Assembly (NCBI RefSeq): GCF_902859825.1
Contig: NZ_CADIKB010000002.1
Coordinates: 310,001-374,000, forward strand
Direction: 5' to 3'
DNA from: Paraburkholderia phenoliruptrix
GTDB taxonomy: Bacteria > Pseudomonadota > Gammaproteobacteria > Burkholderiales > Burkholderiaceae
Length of the DNA stretch: 64,000 nucleotides
The notes below the pieces were generated by a model. The model saw only the letters and a list, made by a program, of their open reading frames with translations, was not told the DNA's origin and ran no database searches. Position 1 is the stretch's first letter. Every line of letters begins with the position of its first letter. The position numbers and the translations under genes were made by a program. Of the stretch, positions 1-8,177 are shown piece by piece.

Positions 1-202
1 GCAAGCTCGCGAGCTGAAACGCGCACGACCCGGGTGAAAGGTGAGATTTTTCGGGAGCGGCTCGCGGCGCGATTGAAGCGCCCGGCGTGGCCGCCTGGTT
101 GTCGCTGCACTGCGCGAAATCTGCTGGACGTCCGCCACATGCACGAGCGAAAGCAAGTGTTGCTGTCGGCCTTACCGCGAGAAAGGTGAGGAGATTCGGG
201 AG

Positions 203-237
203 CCCGTCGCGCGACGTGACGATCCGTGCGCGACGGG
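203..237. repeat. Perfect 10-bp inverted repeat in the array
   Basis: CCCGTCGCGC at 203-212 is complementary to GCGCGACGGG at 228-237, with a 15-base loop. The left arm starts on the last base of the second 22-bp element, so the hairpin follows it directly. No T-tract follows, so it is not a classical intrinsic terminator. Confidence 0.75.
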
Positions 238-565
238 AAGCGACGTGCCTCACCGGTCACGTTCATCGTGCATGCAAATCTCCACGCGATACCTCTTACC
301 TGGGTATGCAGATCATTCGCGCTTATTGAAAGGTGAGAGTTTTCGGGAGTTCGTGGTCAAGGTGCCGTCGGTGCCCGCCCACCATGGCTTTGCAGCCGGT
401 ACCAGCCGGCTGAAGGTGAGCTTTTTCAGGAGCGATGAAAGCGCCGGCTGGCGCCGGACGTCGGGCACTGCGCGCCCAAGGTGAGGATTTTCGGGAGCGT
501 CAGATAGATATGAGCGGCCCGGGCAATCGGCGGCGGCCATGCGGCAAAAGCCGCTACAAACAACG

Positions 566-607
566 CGCGATTCGCGTGATGCTCGCCCCGAAACCACGCG
601 AATCGCG
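566..607. repeat. Perfect 13-bp inverted repeat in the array
   Basis: CGCGATTCGCGTG at 566-578 pairs perfectly with CACGCGAATCGCG at 595-607 around a 16-base loop. It sits 13 bp before the sixth 22-bp element. It is the strongest hairpin seen in the first 650 bases and has no U-tract, which suggests a structured RNA or protein-binding site rather than a simple terminator. Confidence 0.8.
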
Positions 608-650
608 ACCGTGTGCGCTAAAAGGTGAGACTTTTCGGGAGCCGTGAAAA

Positions 651-1409
651 TCACACCGGCTTCGCAATCTCACGAATGTCGGCCACAGGCGTCGTACCAA
701 ATGCATCGCTGAATGCGTAGTCGAGCAGCTGAGCGGCGGATTGCTCGGGCGTCGCAAGCTGGCCGTTGCGCTTCAGGTCTTCGAACTTCTCGCGCATCGG
801 AAACTGCTCCACGCCAGTGCCGCGAATCTCCGCCTGCATGTTCGTGTCGATAACGCCCGGCGCGAGACTGCAAATGCGCAGCGCGCGAGTGGCATCGAGT
901 GCGACGGCGCGCGCGTGATGATCGAGCGCAGCCTTCGTCGCGCAGTAGATGCTCCAGCCGGCGTACGCATTGCGCGCCGCGCCGCTCGAAACATGCATGA
1001 TGCGCCGGTCGCTCACGTCCGGGCTGGCTGCGGCGAGCGCGCTTGTGAGCATCAGCGGCGTGGCGACGTTCAGGCTCACCGCGGTCGCAATGGCCGTGGC
1101 ATCCTGGGCTTCGATAGGGCCGATCGGCTGCACCATGCCGGCGTTGTTGATCAACAGAACAGTGCGCGCGCCGCTCACGAATACACGCAGCACGTCCGTC
1201 GCGACCCATTGCGCAACGCGCGCGGTGTCCGCGAGTTCGAGTTCGATTTCTTCGAGGAGCGCAGGAAAGCGCTGTTTCAGCGATGCGTGACGCGAGCGCG
1301 ACAGACCGAGCACGGCGACATCGCGCGCAAGCAGTTGCTCGGCGAGCGCCGCGCCGAGCCCACGCGTGTGGCCGGTGACGATGGCGCGAATCGGGGAGGA
1401 GGAGTTCAT
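651..1409 (-). CDS. SDR family oxidoreductase
   Basis: A 252-residue classical short-chain dehydrogenase/reductase, expected to be a cytosolic NAD(P)-dependent oxidoreductase. It shows the cofactor motif TGHTRGLG (residues 12-19), NNAG (88-91), the catalytic serines 141-142, and YCATK with Tyr155 and Lys159. The start chosen (ATG at 1409) has AAGGA just upstream; a longer frame from 1457 would add 16 unconserved-looking residues. The length is normal for the family. The substrate cannot be read from sequence; the general shape resembles carbonyl or sepiapterin-reductase-like members. Its 3' end abuts the 22-bp repeat array, and the GlxA-type regulator is 84 bp upstream on the same strand, so co-regulation is possible but unproven. 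Confidence 0.85.
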   Translation of the reverse strand: MNSSSPIRAIVTGHTRGLGAALAEQLLARDVAVLGLSRSRHASLKQRFPALLEEIELELADTARVAQWVATDVLRVFVSGARTVLLINNAGMVQPIGPIEAQDATAIATAVSLNVATPLMLTSALAAASPDVSDRRIMHVSSGAARNAYAGWSIYCATKAALDHHARAVALDATRALRICSLAPGVIDTNMQAEIRGTGVEQFPMREKFEDLKRNGQLATPEQSAAQLLDYAFSDAFGTTPVADIREIAKPV

Positions 1410-1493
1410 GTCGTTCCTTGAGCGTTGGCTGAGGCAGGCCGTTATCTTCTCACGCATGTCCGGGACGCGCAGCGGCGCGGTTCACATGCGCTT

Positions 1494-2456
1494 TCAGCTC
1501 GCGCGAAACCGCTCGCGGTACTGCATCGGCGTCACGCCAATTCGCTTGACGAAGACAATCCGCATGCGATCCGCGGTGCCGAAACCGCAATCGTAGGCAA
1601 TGGCTTTCAGCGCTGCGCTGCTGCTTTCGAGCAGCTTGCGCGCCGCGTCCACGCGCGCGCGCTCGACAAATTCGTGCGGCGTCACGCCGGTTTCCTGCAC
1701 GAACACGCGCGCGAAATGACGCGCGCTCATGCCGGCGACGTCGGCAAGCTGCTTCACCGTAAAGCTCTCGTGGATGCGCTCCATGACATGCGCTTGCACT
1801 TTCGCGACCGGTGACGTTTCGTCGGCGGGCGCGGTGAGATACGGACTGAACTGCGACTGGCCGCCCTGGCGCTGCGCAAATACGACGAGCCGCTTCGCCA
1901 CCGCCAGCGCAATGTGCGCACCATGATCTTCCGCGACGAGCGCTAGCGACAGGTCGATGCCCGCAGTTACGCCCGCCGAAGTCACCAGTTGCCCGTCGCG
2001 CAGATAGATGCGGTCATAGTCGACGTGTGCCTTCGGAAACTGCGCGGCGAGCTGCGCCGCGTGCTGCCAGTGGGTCGTGACGTGGCGCCCATCGAGCAAA
2101 CCGGCGTGGCCGAGCGCGAAGGCGCCCGTGCAGATGGACCCGTAGCGGCCGCAGTGCGGCGCGACGCTTATCAGCCAGTCGAGCAGCGGCGCCGCGGGCG
2201 GTTCGCCTTCGGGCAGCGCGGGACCGCCCGCCACCAGCGCGAGGTCGAACGGTTCGCGAGCGCGCGCGAATAGATCGTCGGCGACCAGCGTGATGCCGTT
2301 GGACGCGCGCAGCGGCGCGTCGTCCGCACTCAGCAGCGTGACTTCGTAACGCGCGTCCGGTGAGACAAAGCGGTTAGCTTCGGAGAAGACGTCGACGGGT
2401 CCCGCGACGTCGAGCGCCTGCACGCCAGGAAAGATCGCAATCGCGACGGTGGGCAT
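1494..2456 (-). CDS. GlxA family transcriptional regulator (DJ-1/PfpI plus AraC HTH)
   Basis: A 320-residue regulator with an N-terminal DJ-1/PfpI-like domain (about 1-190), including the nucleophile-elbow motif SICTGAFALG with Cys109, and a C-terminal AraC/XylS DNA-binding domain (about 215-318) with two helix-turn-helix units around 232-253 and 282-302. Proteins of this class sense small metabolites, often amino acid or quaternary amine catabolites, and activate nearby operons; the ligand here is unknown. The start at 2456 follows AAGGA and gives the standard MPTVAIAIFPG opening; the frame extends upstream to 2597 but that part lacks family features. It is divergent from the HD-domain gene at 2702, with 245 bp between them for both promoters. 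Confidence 0.88.
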   Translation of the reverse strand: MPTVAIAIFPGVQALDVAGPVDVFSEANRFVSPDARYEVTLLSADDAPLRASNGITLVADDLFARAREPFDLALVAGGPALPEGEPPAAPLLDWLISVAPHCGRYGSICTGAFALGHAGLLDGRHVTTHWQHAAQLAAQFPKAHVDYDRIYLRDGQLVTSAGVTAGIDLSLALVAEDHGAHIALAVAKRLVVFAQRQGGQSQFSPYLTAPADETSPVAKVQAHVMERIHESFTVKQLADVAGMSARHFARVFVQETGVTPHEFVERARVDAARKLLESSSAALKAIAYDCGFGTADRMRIVFVKRIGVTPMQYRERFRAS

Positions 2457-2701
2457 TGATTGATTCCTTCTGCATGAGCGAGCCGCGCGAGCCACGGCGG
2501 TCAACGCGGTGCGATTGTCAGGGTTCGACGGCTTCGCGCGATTGTCGCGGCCACGGTGCTGGCCAATACTGGACTTCATCGGACGGGCCGCATTCACTGC
2601 ATGAGCCGCATGAAAAACGCGCTAGTCCAGCATACCAAACGCGCTTTTTCGCTGCACGCGGGCGCGTTCCGTTCATCCACGGCATTCAAGGAGTTACGCA
2701 C

Positions 2702-3337
2702 ATGACCGCGATTGCAGGCATCCACATTCCCGACAGCATCATGGCGCGCGAAGCGACCGACCTCGTGCGCGACACCGAAACCGAGCTGCTGTGTCACCAC
2801 TCGCGGCGCGTGTTTCTGTTCGGCGCGCTGGCCGGCGAACGCAAGCAGCTCAAGTACGATCCGGAGCTGCTGTATATCGGCGCCATGTTTCATGACATGG
2901 GGCTTGTTGCGCCGTATAGCAGCGAGCACGAACGCTTCGAGGTGGACGGCGCGAATGCGGCGCGCGACTTTCTGCGGCGGCACGGAATCGGCGAGGACGA
3001 TATCGAACAGTGTGGACCTCGATTGCGTTGCACACTACGCCAGGCATTCCTCAGCATCTGAAACGGGTCGTTGCACTGGTGACGGTGGGTGTCGAGGTGG
3101 ACGTGCTGGGTCTCGCCTACGACGAGTTCACCGAAGAGGAACGCCACGCGGTCACGCACGCGCATCCGCGCGGCGCACTTCAAGGAAAATATTATCGACG
3201 CCTTCACGCAGGGCATCATCCACAAGCCGCACACGACGTTCGGCAACGTGAAGGCCGACGCGCTTGAGCTTAAGGACCCGCGTTACCATCGCGAGAATTT
3301 TTGCACGATGATTCTCGGCTCGTCGTGGAAGGAATGA
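2702..3337 (+). pseudogene. HD domain-containing protein, two compensating frameshifts
   Basis: This is an HD-superfamily phosphohydrolase-like gene: AMFHDMGL carries the HD metal pair, and the C-terminal part contains FGNVKAD and NFC. It starts at ATG 2702 with AAGGAG upstream. The frame is broken twice. Near 3010-3011 one base appears missing (CAG TGT GGA where CAG, GTG, TGG, ACC would continue the family sequence), moving the reading to the next frame. Near 3168-3180 one base appears extra, which restores the original frame through to the TGA at 3335-3337. As written, translation stops at 3061 after 119 residues. The pieces in the two frames join into one coherent protein of about 211 residues, so this is either a recent pseudogene or a pair of sequencing errors. 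It is divergent from the GlxA-type regulator. Confidence 0.8.
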
Positions 3338-3398
3338 TGCAACGTGCGCGGCGGCATATGGGATGATGAGCGATTGACCGAACTTCCGGCGCCGCGCC

Positions 3399-4337
3399 AT
3401 GGTGATCAAAAACCTTCTCCGCAAGCTCGACCTCACCACGCTCCAACTGTTTCTCGCCGTCTACGAGGAAGGCACGCTCACGCGTGCCGCGGAGCGCGAG
3501 GCCATTGCCGTATCGGCTGCCAGCAAGCGCCTGCTCGAACTGGAACAGGCGGTGAGTGCAACGCTGTTTCAGCGCAACGCGCGCGGCATGACGCTCACGC
3601 CGGCCGGCGAAACGCTGCTGCATCATGCGCGACGCGTGATGCGCGATATCGAGAACATCGGCATTGAACTGGCCGGCCACGCGAGCGGCGTGCGCGGCTA
3701 TGTGCGGATGATGGCGAACCTGTCTGCCATCGTCGAGTTCTTGCCTGAGGATTTGCGTGCGTTCCAGCTGCTGCACGAGCGCGTCAAGCTCGACCTCGAA
3801 GAGCGGCCGAGCGGCGGCGTAGTCGAAGCGGTGGACGACAGCCTCGCCGATCTCGGCATCTGTTCCGCCGACGCCGACACGCGCGAGCTGCACGTCGAGC
3901 ATTATCGGCGCGACTCGCTGGTGCTCGTGATGCGCGACGATCATCCGCTCGCCGCGCGCAGCAGCGTGGCATTTGCCGAAACGCTCGACGGCGACCACGT
4001 CGGCCTGCACGCTGCGAGCTCGATCAATGCGCGCACGCATATCGCCGCGCGCCAGGCGGGCAAGCCGTTGCGGCTGCGCATCCACGTGCCGGGATTCGAC
4101 GCCGTGTGCAGGATGGTGCAGGCCGGCATGGGCGTCGGCGTATTGCCGCAAAAAGTCTATCAGCTGATGGGGCGTCCGCTCGGACTCGTCGGCGCGCCGC
4201 TCGAAGACGACTGGTCGCAACGCAGCCTCGTGCTGGTGGTGCGCGACGTGGATGCACTGTCGCCGGTGAGCCGCCTGCTGTTCGACCATCTGCGCTCGAT
4301 AGAAGCGTCCGAAGGCGTGCAAACCCCAGCGGCGTAA
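3399..4337 (+). CDS. LysR family transcriptional regulator
   Basis: A 312-residue LysR-type regulator. The N-terminal winged helix (about residues 8-68) contains the characteristic LQLFLAVYEEGTLTRAA and LLELEQAV segments, followed by a linker helix and a two-lobed effector domain (about 95-300). It lies directly upstream of, and codirectional with, the CoA-transferase/HMG-CoA-lyase/MFS genes, only 113 bp from the first, and most likely regulates them in response to their substrate or a CoA intermediate. LysR genes are more often divergent from their targets, so the codirectional order is slightly unusual. No clear ribosome-binding site precedes the ATG. The effector is not predictable. Confidence 0.88.
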   Translation: MVIKNLLRKLDLTTLQLFLAVYEEGTLTRAAEREAIAVSAASKRLLELEQAVSATLFQRNARGMTLTPAGETLLHHARRVMRDIENIGIELAGHASGVRGYVRMMANLSAIVEFLPEDLRAFQLLHERVKLDLEERPSGGVVEAVDDSLADLGICSADADTRELHVEHYRRDSLVLVMRDDHPLAARSSVAFAETLDGDHVGLHAASSINARTHIAARQAGKPLRLRIHVPGFDAVCRMVQAGMGVGVLPQKVYQLMGRPLGLVGAPLEDDWSQRSLVLVVRDVDALSPVSRLLFDHLRSIEASEGVQTPAA

Positions 4338-4356
4338 AGCCCCGCGCAAGCGTTCG

Positions 4357-4370
4357 CCGTTCGCGAACGG
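4357..4370. promoter_or_regulatory. Perfect 14-bp palindrome before the CoA-transferase gene
   Basis: CCGTTCGCGAACGG is a perfect palindrome between the LysR stop codon (4337) and the CoA-transferase start (4451). It could be an operator or a short hairpin ending the lysR message. It lacks the T-N11-A form typical of LysR boxes, so its role is open. Confidence 0.4.
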
Positions 4371-4450
4371 TCGTTGGCGAATTGCGGTTGGACGCCGCCG
4401 CGTCATGCCCTCAAGCTGTCTCCCAACATAAAACTGCATGGAGACAGCCC

Positions 4451-5644
4451 ATGGGTGGACCCCTTCAAGGTATCCGCGTCGTCGAGATCGGGACGCTCAT
4501 CGCCGCGCCGTTTGCCGCGCGTCTGATGGCGGAATTCGGCGCGGATGTCGTCAAGATCGAAGCGCCGCAAACCGGCGACCCCTTACGCAAATGGCGCAAG
4601 CTGCACGAGGGCACCTCGCTCTGGTGGTATCTGCAGTCGCGCAACAAGAAGTCGGTTTGCGTGAACCTGAAGTCGCCGGAGGGTGTCGAGATCGTGAAGC
4701 GGCTGGCCGCCGAAGCCGACGTCGTGATCGAAAACCTGCGGCCAGGCGCGCTCGAAAAGCTCGGCATCGGCTGGGACGTGCTGCATGCGATCAACCCCAA
4801 ACTGACGATGGTCCGCATTTCCGGCTATGGCCAGTCTGGCCCGTACCGCGACCGGCCAGGCTTCGGTGCGATCGGCGAAGCCATGGGCGGCATCCGCTAC
4901 ACGACGGGCGAAGTGGACGGAGCGCCTGCGCGCGTCGGCGTGAGTCTCGGCGATTCGCTCGCTTCGCTGCACGGCGTGATCGGCGCGCTGATGTCTTTGC
5001 TGCGTGTAAAAACGGGCCAAGGCGAGGGTCAGGTCGTGGACGTGTCGCTCGTGGAAAGCGTCTTCAATCTGATGGAAAGCCTCGTGCCCGAATACGACCT
5101 GCTCGGCCACGTGCGCGAGCGCAGCGGCGGCGCATTGCCGGGCATCGCGCCCTCGAACACCTATCCCACCGAAGACGACGGCTATGTCGTGATCGCGGGC
5201 AACAGCGATCCGATTTTCCGGCGCCTCATGCAGGTGATAGGCCGCCCCGATCTCGCGGACGACCCCGCGCTCGCGCACAACGACGGCCGCGTGCGCCACT
5301 GTGCGTCGCTCGACGACGCCATCGCCGCATGGACGTCCCACCATTCGACGCAAGACGTGCTGGCCGCGCTGGAGGGCGCCGACGTGCCCGCGGGGCGCAT
5401 CTATTCTGTCGCGGACATCGTCGCCGATCCGCACTACCAGGCGCGCGACATGTTGTTGCAGGCGCAACTACCGGGCGGCGCCTCCGTGAAGATGCCGGGC
5501 ATCGTGCCGAAGCTGTCGGACACGCCGGGTGAAGTGCGCTGGTCAGGCCCGGCGCTTGGCGAACATACGGGAAGCGTGCTGAGCGAACTCGGCTTTACGG
5601 GTGAAGAGATCGGGCGGCTGCGCCGCGAAGGAGCCGTGCAATGA
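4451..5644 (+). CDS. CaiB/BaiF family CoA-transferase
   Basis: A 397-residue family III CoA-transferase, which moves CoA between acyl-CoA and a free acid through an aspartyl-CoA anhydride. The N-terminal GIRVVEIGTLIAAPFAARL region, SRNKKSV, and Asp168 in GVSLGDSLA (the expected catalytic aspartate) are present, and the length is normal. GGAG lies 7-8 bases before the ATG at 4451. Its stop overlaps the next gene's start (ATGA), so it is translationally coupled to an HMG-CoA-lyase-like enzyme. Together they would activate a hydroxy-dicarboxylate with CoA and cleave it. Candidate acids are 3-hydroxy-3-methylglutarate or a citramalate-type compound, in line with known succinyl-CoA:glutarate/HMG CoA-transferases of this family. 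That substrate is inference. Confidence 0.85.
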   Translation: MGGPLQGIRVVEIGTLIAAPFAARLMAEFGADVVKIEAPQTGDPLRKWRKLHEGTSLWWYLQSRNKKSVCVNLKSPEGVEIVKRLAAEADVVIENLRPGALEKLGIGWDVLHAINPKLTMVRISGYGQSGPYRDRPGFGAIGEAMGGIRYTTGEVDGAPARVGVSLGDSLASLHGVIGALMSLLRVKTGQGEGQVVDVSLVESVFNLMESLVPEYDLLGHVRERSGGALPGIAPSNTYPTEDDGYVVIAGNSDPIFRRLMQVIGRPDLADDPALAHNDGRVRHCASLDDAIAAWTSHHSTQDVLAALEGADVPAGRIYSVADIVADPHYQARDMLLQAQLPGGASVKMPGIVPKLSDTPGEVRWSGPALGEHTGSVLSELGFTGEEIGRLRREGAVQ

Positions 5645-6606
5645 GTTCTGCCAACAAGCTTGCATCGTCCATGGTGTCTGCCGACAAACTGATCGTGCAG
5701 GAAGTCGCACCGCGCGACGGCTTGCAGATCGAACCCACGTGGGTCGAGACGGCGGACAAGATCGAGTTGATCAACGGTCTTTCCACGGCGGGCTTCACGC
5801 GCATCGAGGCCGGGTCGTTCGTGTCGCCAAAAGCGATTCCCGCGTTGCGTGACGGCGAGGCCGTGTTCCAGCAGATCGAGCGGTGCGCGGGCGTGATCTA
5901 CGTGGCATTGGTGCCGAACCTCAAGGGCGCCGAGCGCGCGCTTGCCGCGAAGGCGGACGAGCTGAACCTCGTGATGTCGGCGAGTCAGACGCACAACCGC
6001 GCGAATATGCGCATGAGCTGCGAGTCGTCGCTCGCAGCGATCGGCGACATTGTGCGCCACGTGAAGGGTTCGGGCGTGCTGTTGAATGCATCGGTGGCGA
6101 CGGCGTTCGGCTGCCCGTTTGAAGGCGCAATCGACGAGGACCGCGTGATCGGCATTGTCGACGTGTATCGCGAGATGGGCATCGAGAGCATCACGCTTGC
6201 CGACACGACCGGCATGGCTAATCCGCGCCAGGTGACGCGGCTTGTCGGGCGCGTGCTGCAGCGGGTGCCGTCTGTGGCGCTCACGCTGCACTTTCACAAT
6301 ACGCGCGGACTCGGGCTCGCCAACGTGCTCGCCGCGTATGAAGCCGGCGCGCGGCGCTTCGATGCGGCGCTCGGCGGTCTCGGCGGTTGTCCGTTCGCGC
6401 CGGGTGCGTCGGGCAACATCTGCACCGAAGACCTCGTCAATCTGTGCGACGAGATGGGCATTCCCACGGGCATCGATCTCGAGAAGCTGCTCTCGCTGTC
6501 GCGCGCGTTGCCCGCCTTGCTCGGCCACGATGTGCCCGGGCAGGTCGCGAAGGCCGGGCGCAATCGCGACCTGCATCCCGTGCCGGACTACGTGCGGCAA
6601 ATCTGA
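5641..6606 (+). CDS. Hydroxymethylglutaryl-CoA lyase family protein
   Basis: A 321-residue TIM-barrel lyase of the HMG-CoA lyase/DRE-TIM group, which cleaves 3-hydroxyacyl-CoA compounds to acetyl-CoA and a keto product. Visible signatures are EVAPRDGLQ with Arg25-Asp26 at the metal site, the LHFHNTRG metal-binding histidines (217 and 219), and GLGGCPFAPGASGN with the conserved Cys250. It overlaps the upstream CoA-transferase by four bases and has AAGGAG upstream. HMG-CoA lyase of leucine degradation is the best-known member, but no other leucine genes are nearby. The pairing with a CaiB enzyme and an organic-anion MFS carrier suggests catabolism of an external acid. Lyases for related hydroxyacyl-CoAs cannot be excluded. 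Confidence 0.87.
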   Translation: MSSANKLASSMVSADKLIVQEVAPRDGLQIEPTWVETADKIELINGLSTAGFTRIEAGSFVSPKAIPALRDGEAVFQQIERCAGVIYVALVPNLKGAERALAAKADELNLVMSASQTHNRANMRMSCESSLAAIGDIVRHVKGSGVLLNASVATAFGCPFEGAIDEDRVIGIVDVYREMGIESITLADTTGMANPRQVTRLVGRVLQRVPSVALTLHFHNTRGLGLANVLAAYEAGARRFDAALGGLGGCPFAPGASGNICTEDLVNLCDEMGIPTGIDLEKLLSLSRALPALLGHDVPGQVAKAGRNRDLHPVPDYVRQI

Positions 6607-6665
6607 CTTTCCCTCATCCACTAAACGACCGGACGGCACGGCCGAATCCGGCATTGGAGACGAAC

Positions 6666-7997
6666 ATGAGTGACCTTGGCGCAATTGCAACCGATGGGCG
6701 TGAACAGAGCGCGGATCGCGCGGCGGCCATCATCCGCAAAGTGGCATGGCGGCTGATGCCGCTCATCATGATCTGCTATCTGTTCGCGTTTTTTGACCGC
6801 ATCAACATCAGCTTCGCGAAGTTCCAGCTGCAAAGCGACCTCGGCTTGTCCGATACCGCCTACGGTCTCGGCGCAAGTCTGTTCGTGATCGGCTATGTTT
6901 TGTTCGAAGTGCCAAGCAATCTGTTTCTCTACAAGGTCGGGGCGCGGCGCTGGATCGCGCGCATCATGATTTCGTGGGGCCTCGCAACGGCGGCGATGGT
7001 GTTCGTCAACAACGAATGGCAGTTCTACGGCTTGCGCTTCGTGATCGGCGCGATGGAGGCGGGCTTTGCTCCCGGCGTGCTGTACTACCTGACGCTGTGG
7101 TTTCCGCCGAGCTATCGCGGACGCATCACGTCGATGCTGTTTCTCGCGTCGGCTTTTTCAGGTTTGGTGGGGGCGCCGCTTGCGGGGCTCGTCATCGGCC
7201 ATATGAACGGCGTGCTCGGCATGCCGGGATGGCACTGGCTGTTCCTGCTCGGCGGCCTGCCGTGCGTGCTGCTCGGTTATCTTGTGCTGAAGCTGCTGAA
7301 AGACCGCATCGACGACGCTCACTGGCTCTCATCCGCCGAGAAGTCCTTTCTGGCCGGACAGATCGCAGAGCAGAGCCGCCATCCGCAGACCGGGCATTCG
7401 TTCCTCGGGGCGATCAGGACGCCGGGCTTTCTCACGCTCGGGCTCGTCTACTTTCTGATTCAGGTGGCGTCGTATGGATTGAATTTCTGGGCGCCGCATC
7501 TGATCCGCGTGGCGGGCACGCATAATCCGACGCTAATCGGCTTGCTGACAGCCGTGCCTTACGTATGCGGCGCGATCTGCATGGTGGTGGTCGGGCGCTT
7601 GTCGGATGCAAGGGGCGAGCGGCGCAAGTTCGTGTTCGGCTTGCTCGTGATGTCGGCGATCGGATTTTTTGCAGCAGGTTTCTTCGACAAGCAGACGGGG
7701 TTTCTGATCGTCGCATTGGCGGTAATGGGCGCGGGCGTGGTGGCGTCGATTCCGGCATTCTGGGCATTGCCGCCGAAGCTGGTGACGGGCGCGGGGGCGG
7801 CGGGCGGCATCGCGCTGATCAATACGCTGGGGCAGCTCGGCGGGATTGTGAGTCCGATCATGGTCGGGCGGGTCAGGGATCTGACTGGAAGCACCACGCC
7901 CGCGTTGTATGTGATCGGCGCGATGAGTTTGATCTGCGCGGGGATTGTGTTGCGGGGGTTGCCGGAGTCGCTCAGGGCGAGGGATGGCGTGCGGTAG
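6666..7997 (+). CDS. MFS transporter, anion:cation symporter type
   Basis: A 443-residue integral membrane carrier with the 12-helix major facilitator layout. The first helix ends in DRINISFAK and the fourth/fifth region reads EAGFAPGVLYYLTLWFP, both typical of the anion:cation symporter (phthalate/tartrate/hexuronate) family. The start at 6666 follows GGAG. It lies 59 bp after the lyase gene in the same orientation and is probably the inner-membrane uptake system for the acid degraded by the two upstream enzymes. The exact substrate is unknown. Confidence 0.87.
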   Translation: MSDLGAIATDGREQSADRAAAIIRKVAWRLMPLIMICYLFAFFDRINISFAKFQLQSDLGLSDTAYGLGASLFVIGYVLFEVPSNLFLYKVGARRWIARIMISWGLATAAMVFVNNEWQFYGLRFVIGAMEAGFAPGVLYYLTLWFPPSYRGRITSMLFLASAFSGLVGAPLAGLVIGHMNGVLGMPGWHWLFLLGGLPCVLLGYLVLKLLKDRIDDAHWLSSAEKSFLAGQIAEQSRHPQTGHSFLGAIRTPGFLTLGLVYFLIQVASYGLNFWAPHLIRVAGTHNPTLIGLLTAVPYVCGAICMVVVGRLSDARGERRKFVFGLLVMSAIGFFAAGFFDKQTGFLIVALAVMGAGVVASIPAFWALPPKLVTGAGAAGGIALINTLGQLGGIVSPIMVGRVRDLTGSTTPALYVIGAMSLICAGIVLRGLPESLRARDGVR

Positions 7998-8177
7998 GGT
8001 TCGAGGCGCGGCGCGGGTTGTGGGTGCGGAGGCGAAATGTTCAGGCGGCAAAGCGTCATGGAGTACGAGGCGGATTTGGGCGCCTGTACAGTGACGGCTA
8101 AGCCTCGCGGCGAGCGAAATCACGCGCTGTGCGAGGAAAACGCCTTTGACCGATACCAGCAATGCAGGGGGATATTA

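Larger units (their letters stand above)
37..642 (+). repeat. Array of six 22-bp intergenic elements, about 146-bp period
   Basis: Six copies of a 22-bp element lie on the plus strand at 37-58, 182-203, 329-350, 412-433, 477-498 and 621-642. The consensus is AAAGGTGAG, two variable bases, then TTTTCGGGAGC; AGGTGAG is invariant and most differences fall in the two central bases and the ends. Leaving out the copy at 412, start-to-start distances are 145, 147, 148 and 144 bp, so the array has a real period. The spacers, about 122-126 bp, show no obvious homology to one another, but at least two hold strong perfect inverted repeats. No credible gene lies in the array. The last copy ends 8 bp from the stop codon of the oppositely oriented SDR gene. 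Identity and function are unknown to me; an RNA processing, termination or small-RNA role is inference. Confidence 0.85.

Noticed and set aside
37..642. Reading the 22-bp array as a CRISPR locus
   Set aside because: Spacers are about 122-126 bp (shorter where the extra copy at 412 splits one), the repeat is short, non-palindromic and variable at its centre, and no cas gene is present.
3270..4439. Long antisense frame opposite the LysR gene, and many similar frames opposite real genes (for example 11176-12684, 41606-43132, 54213-55931)
   Set aside because: They are rich in Arg, His and Gly, follow the mirror of G/C third-position bias, and oppose genes with clear family motifs.
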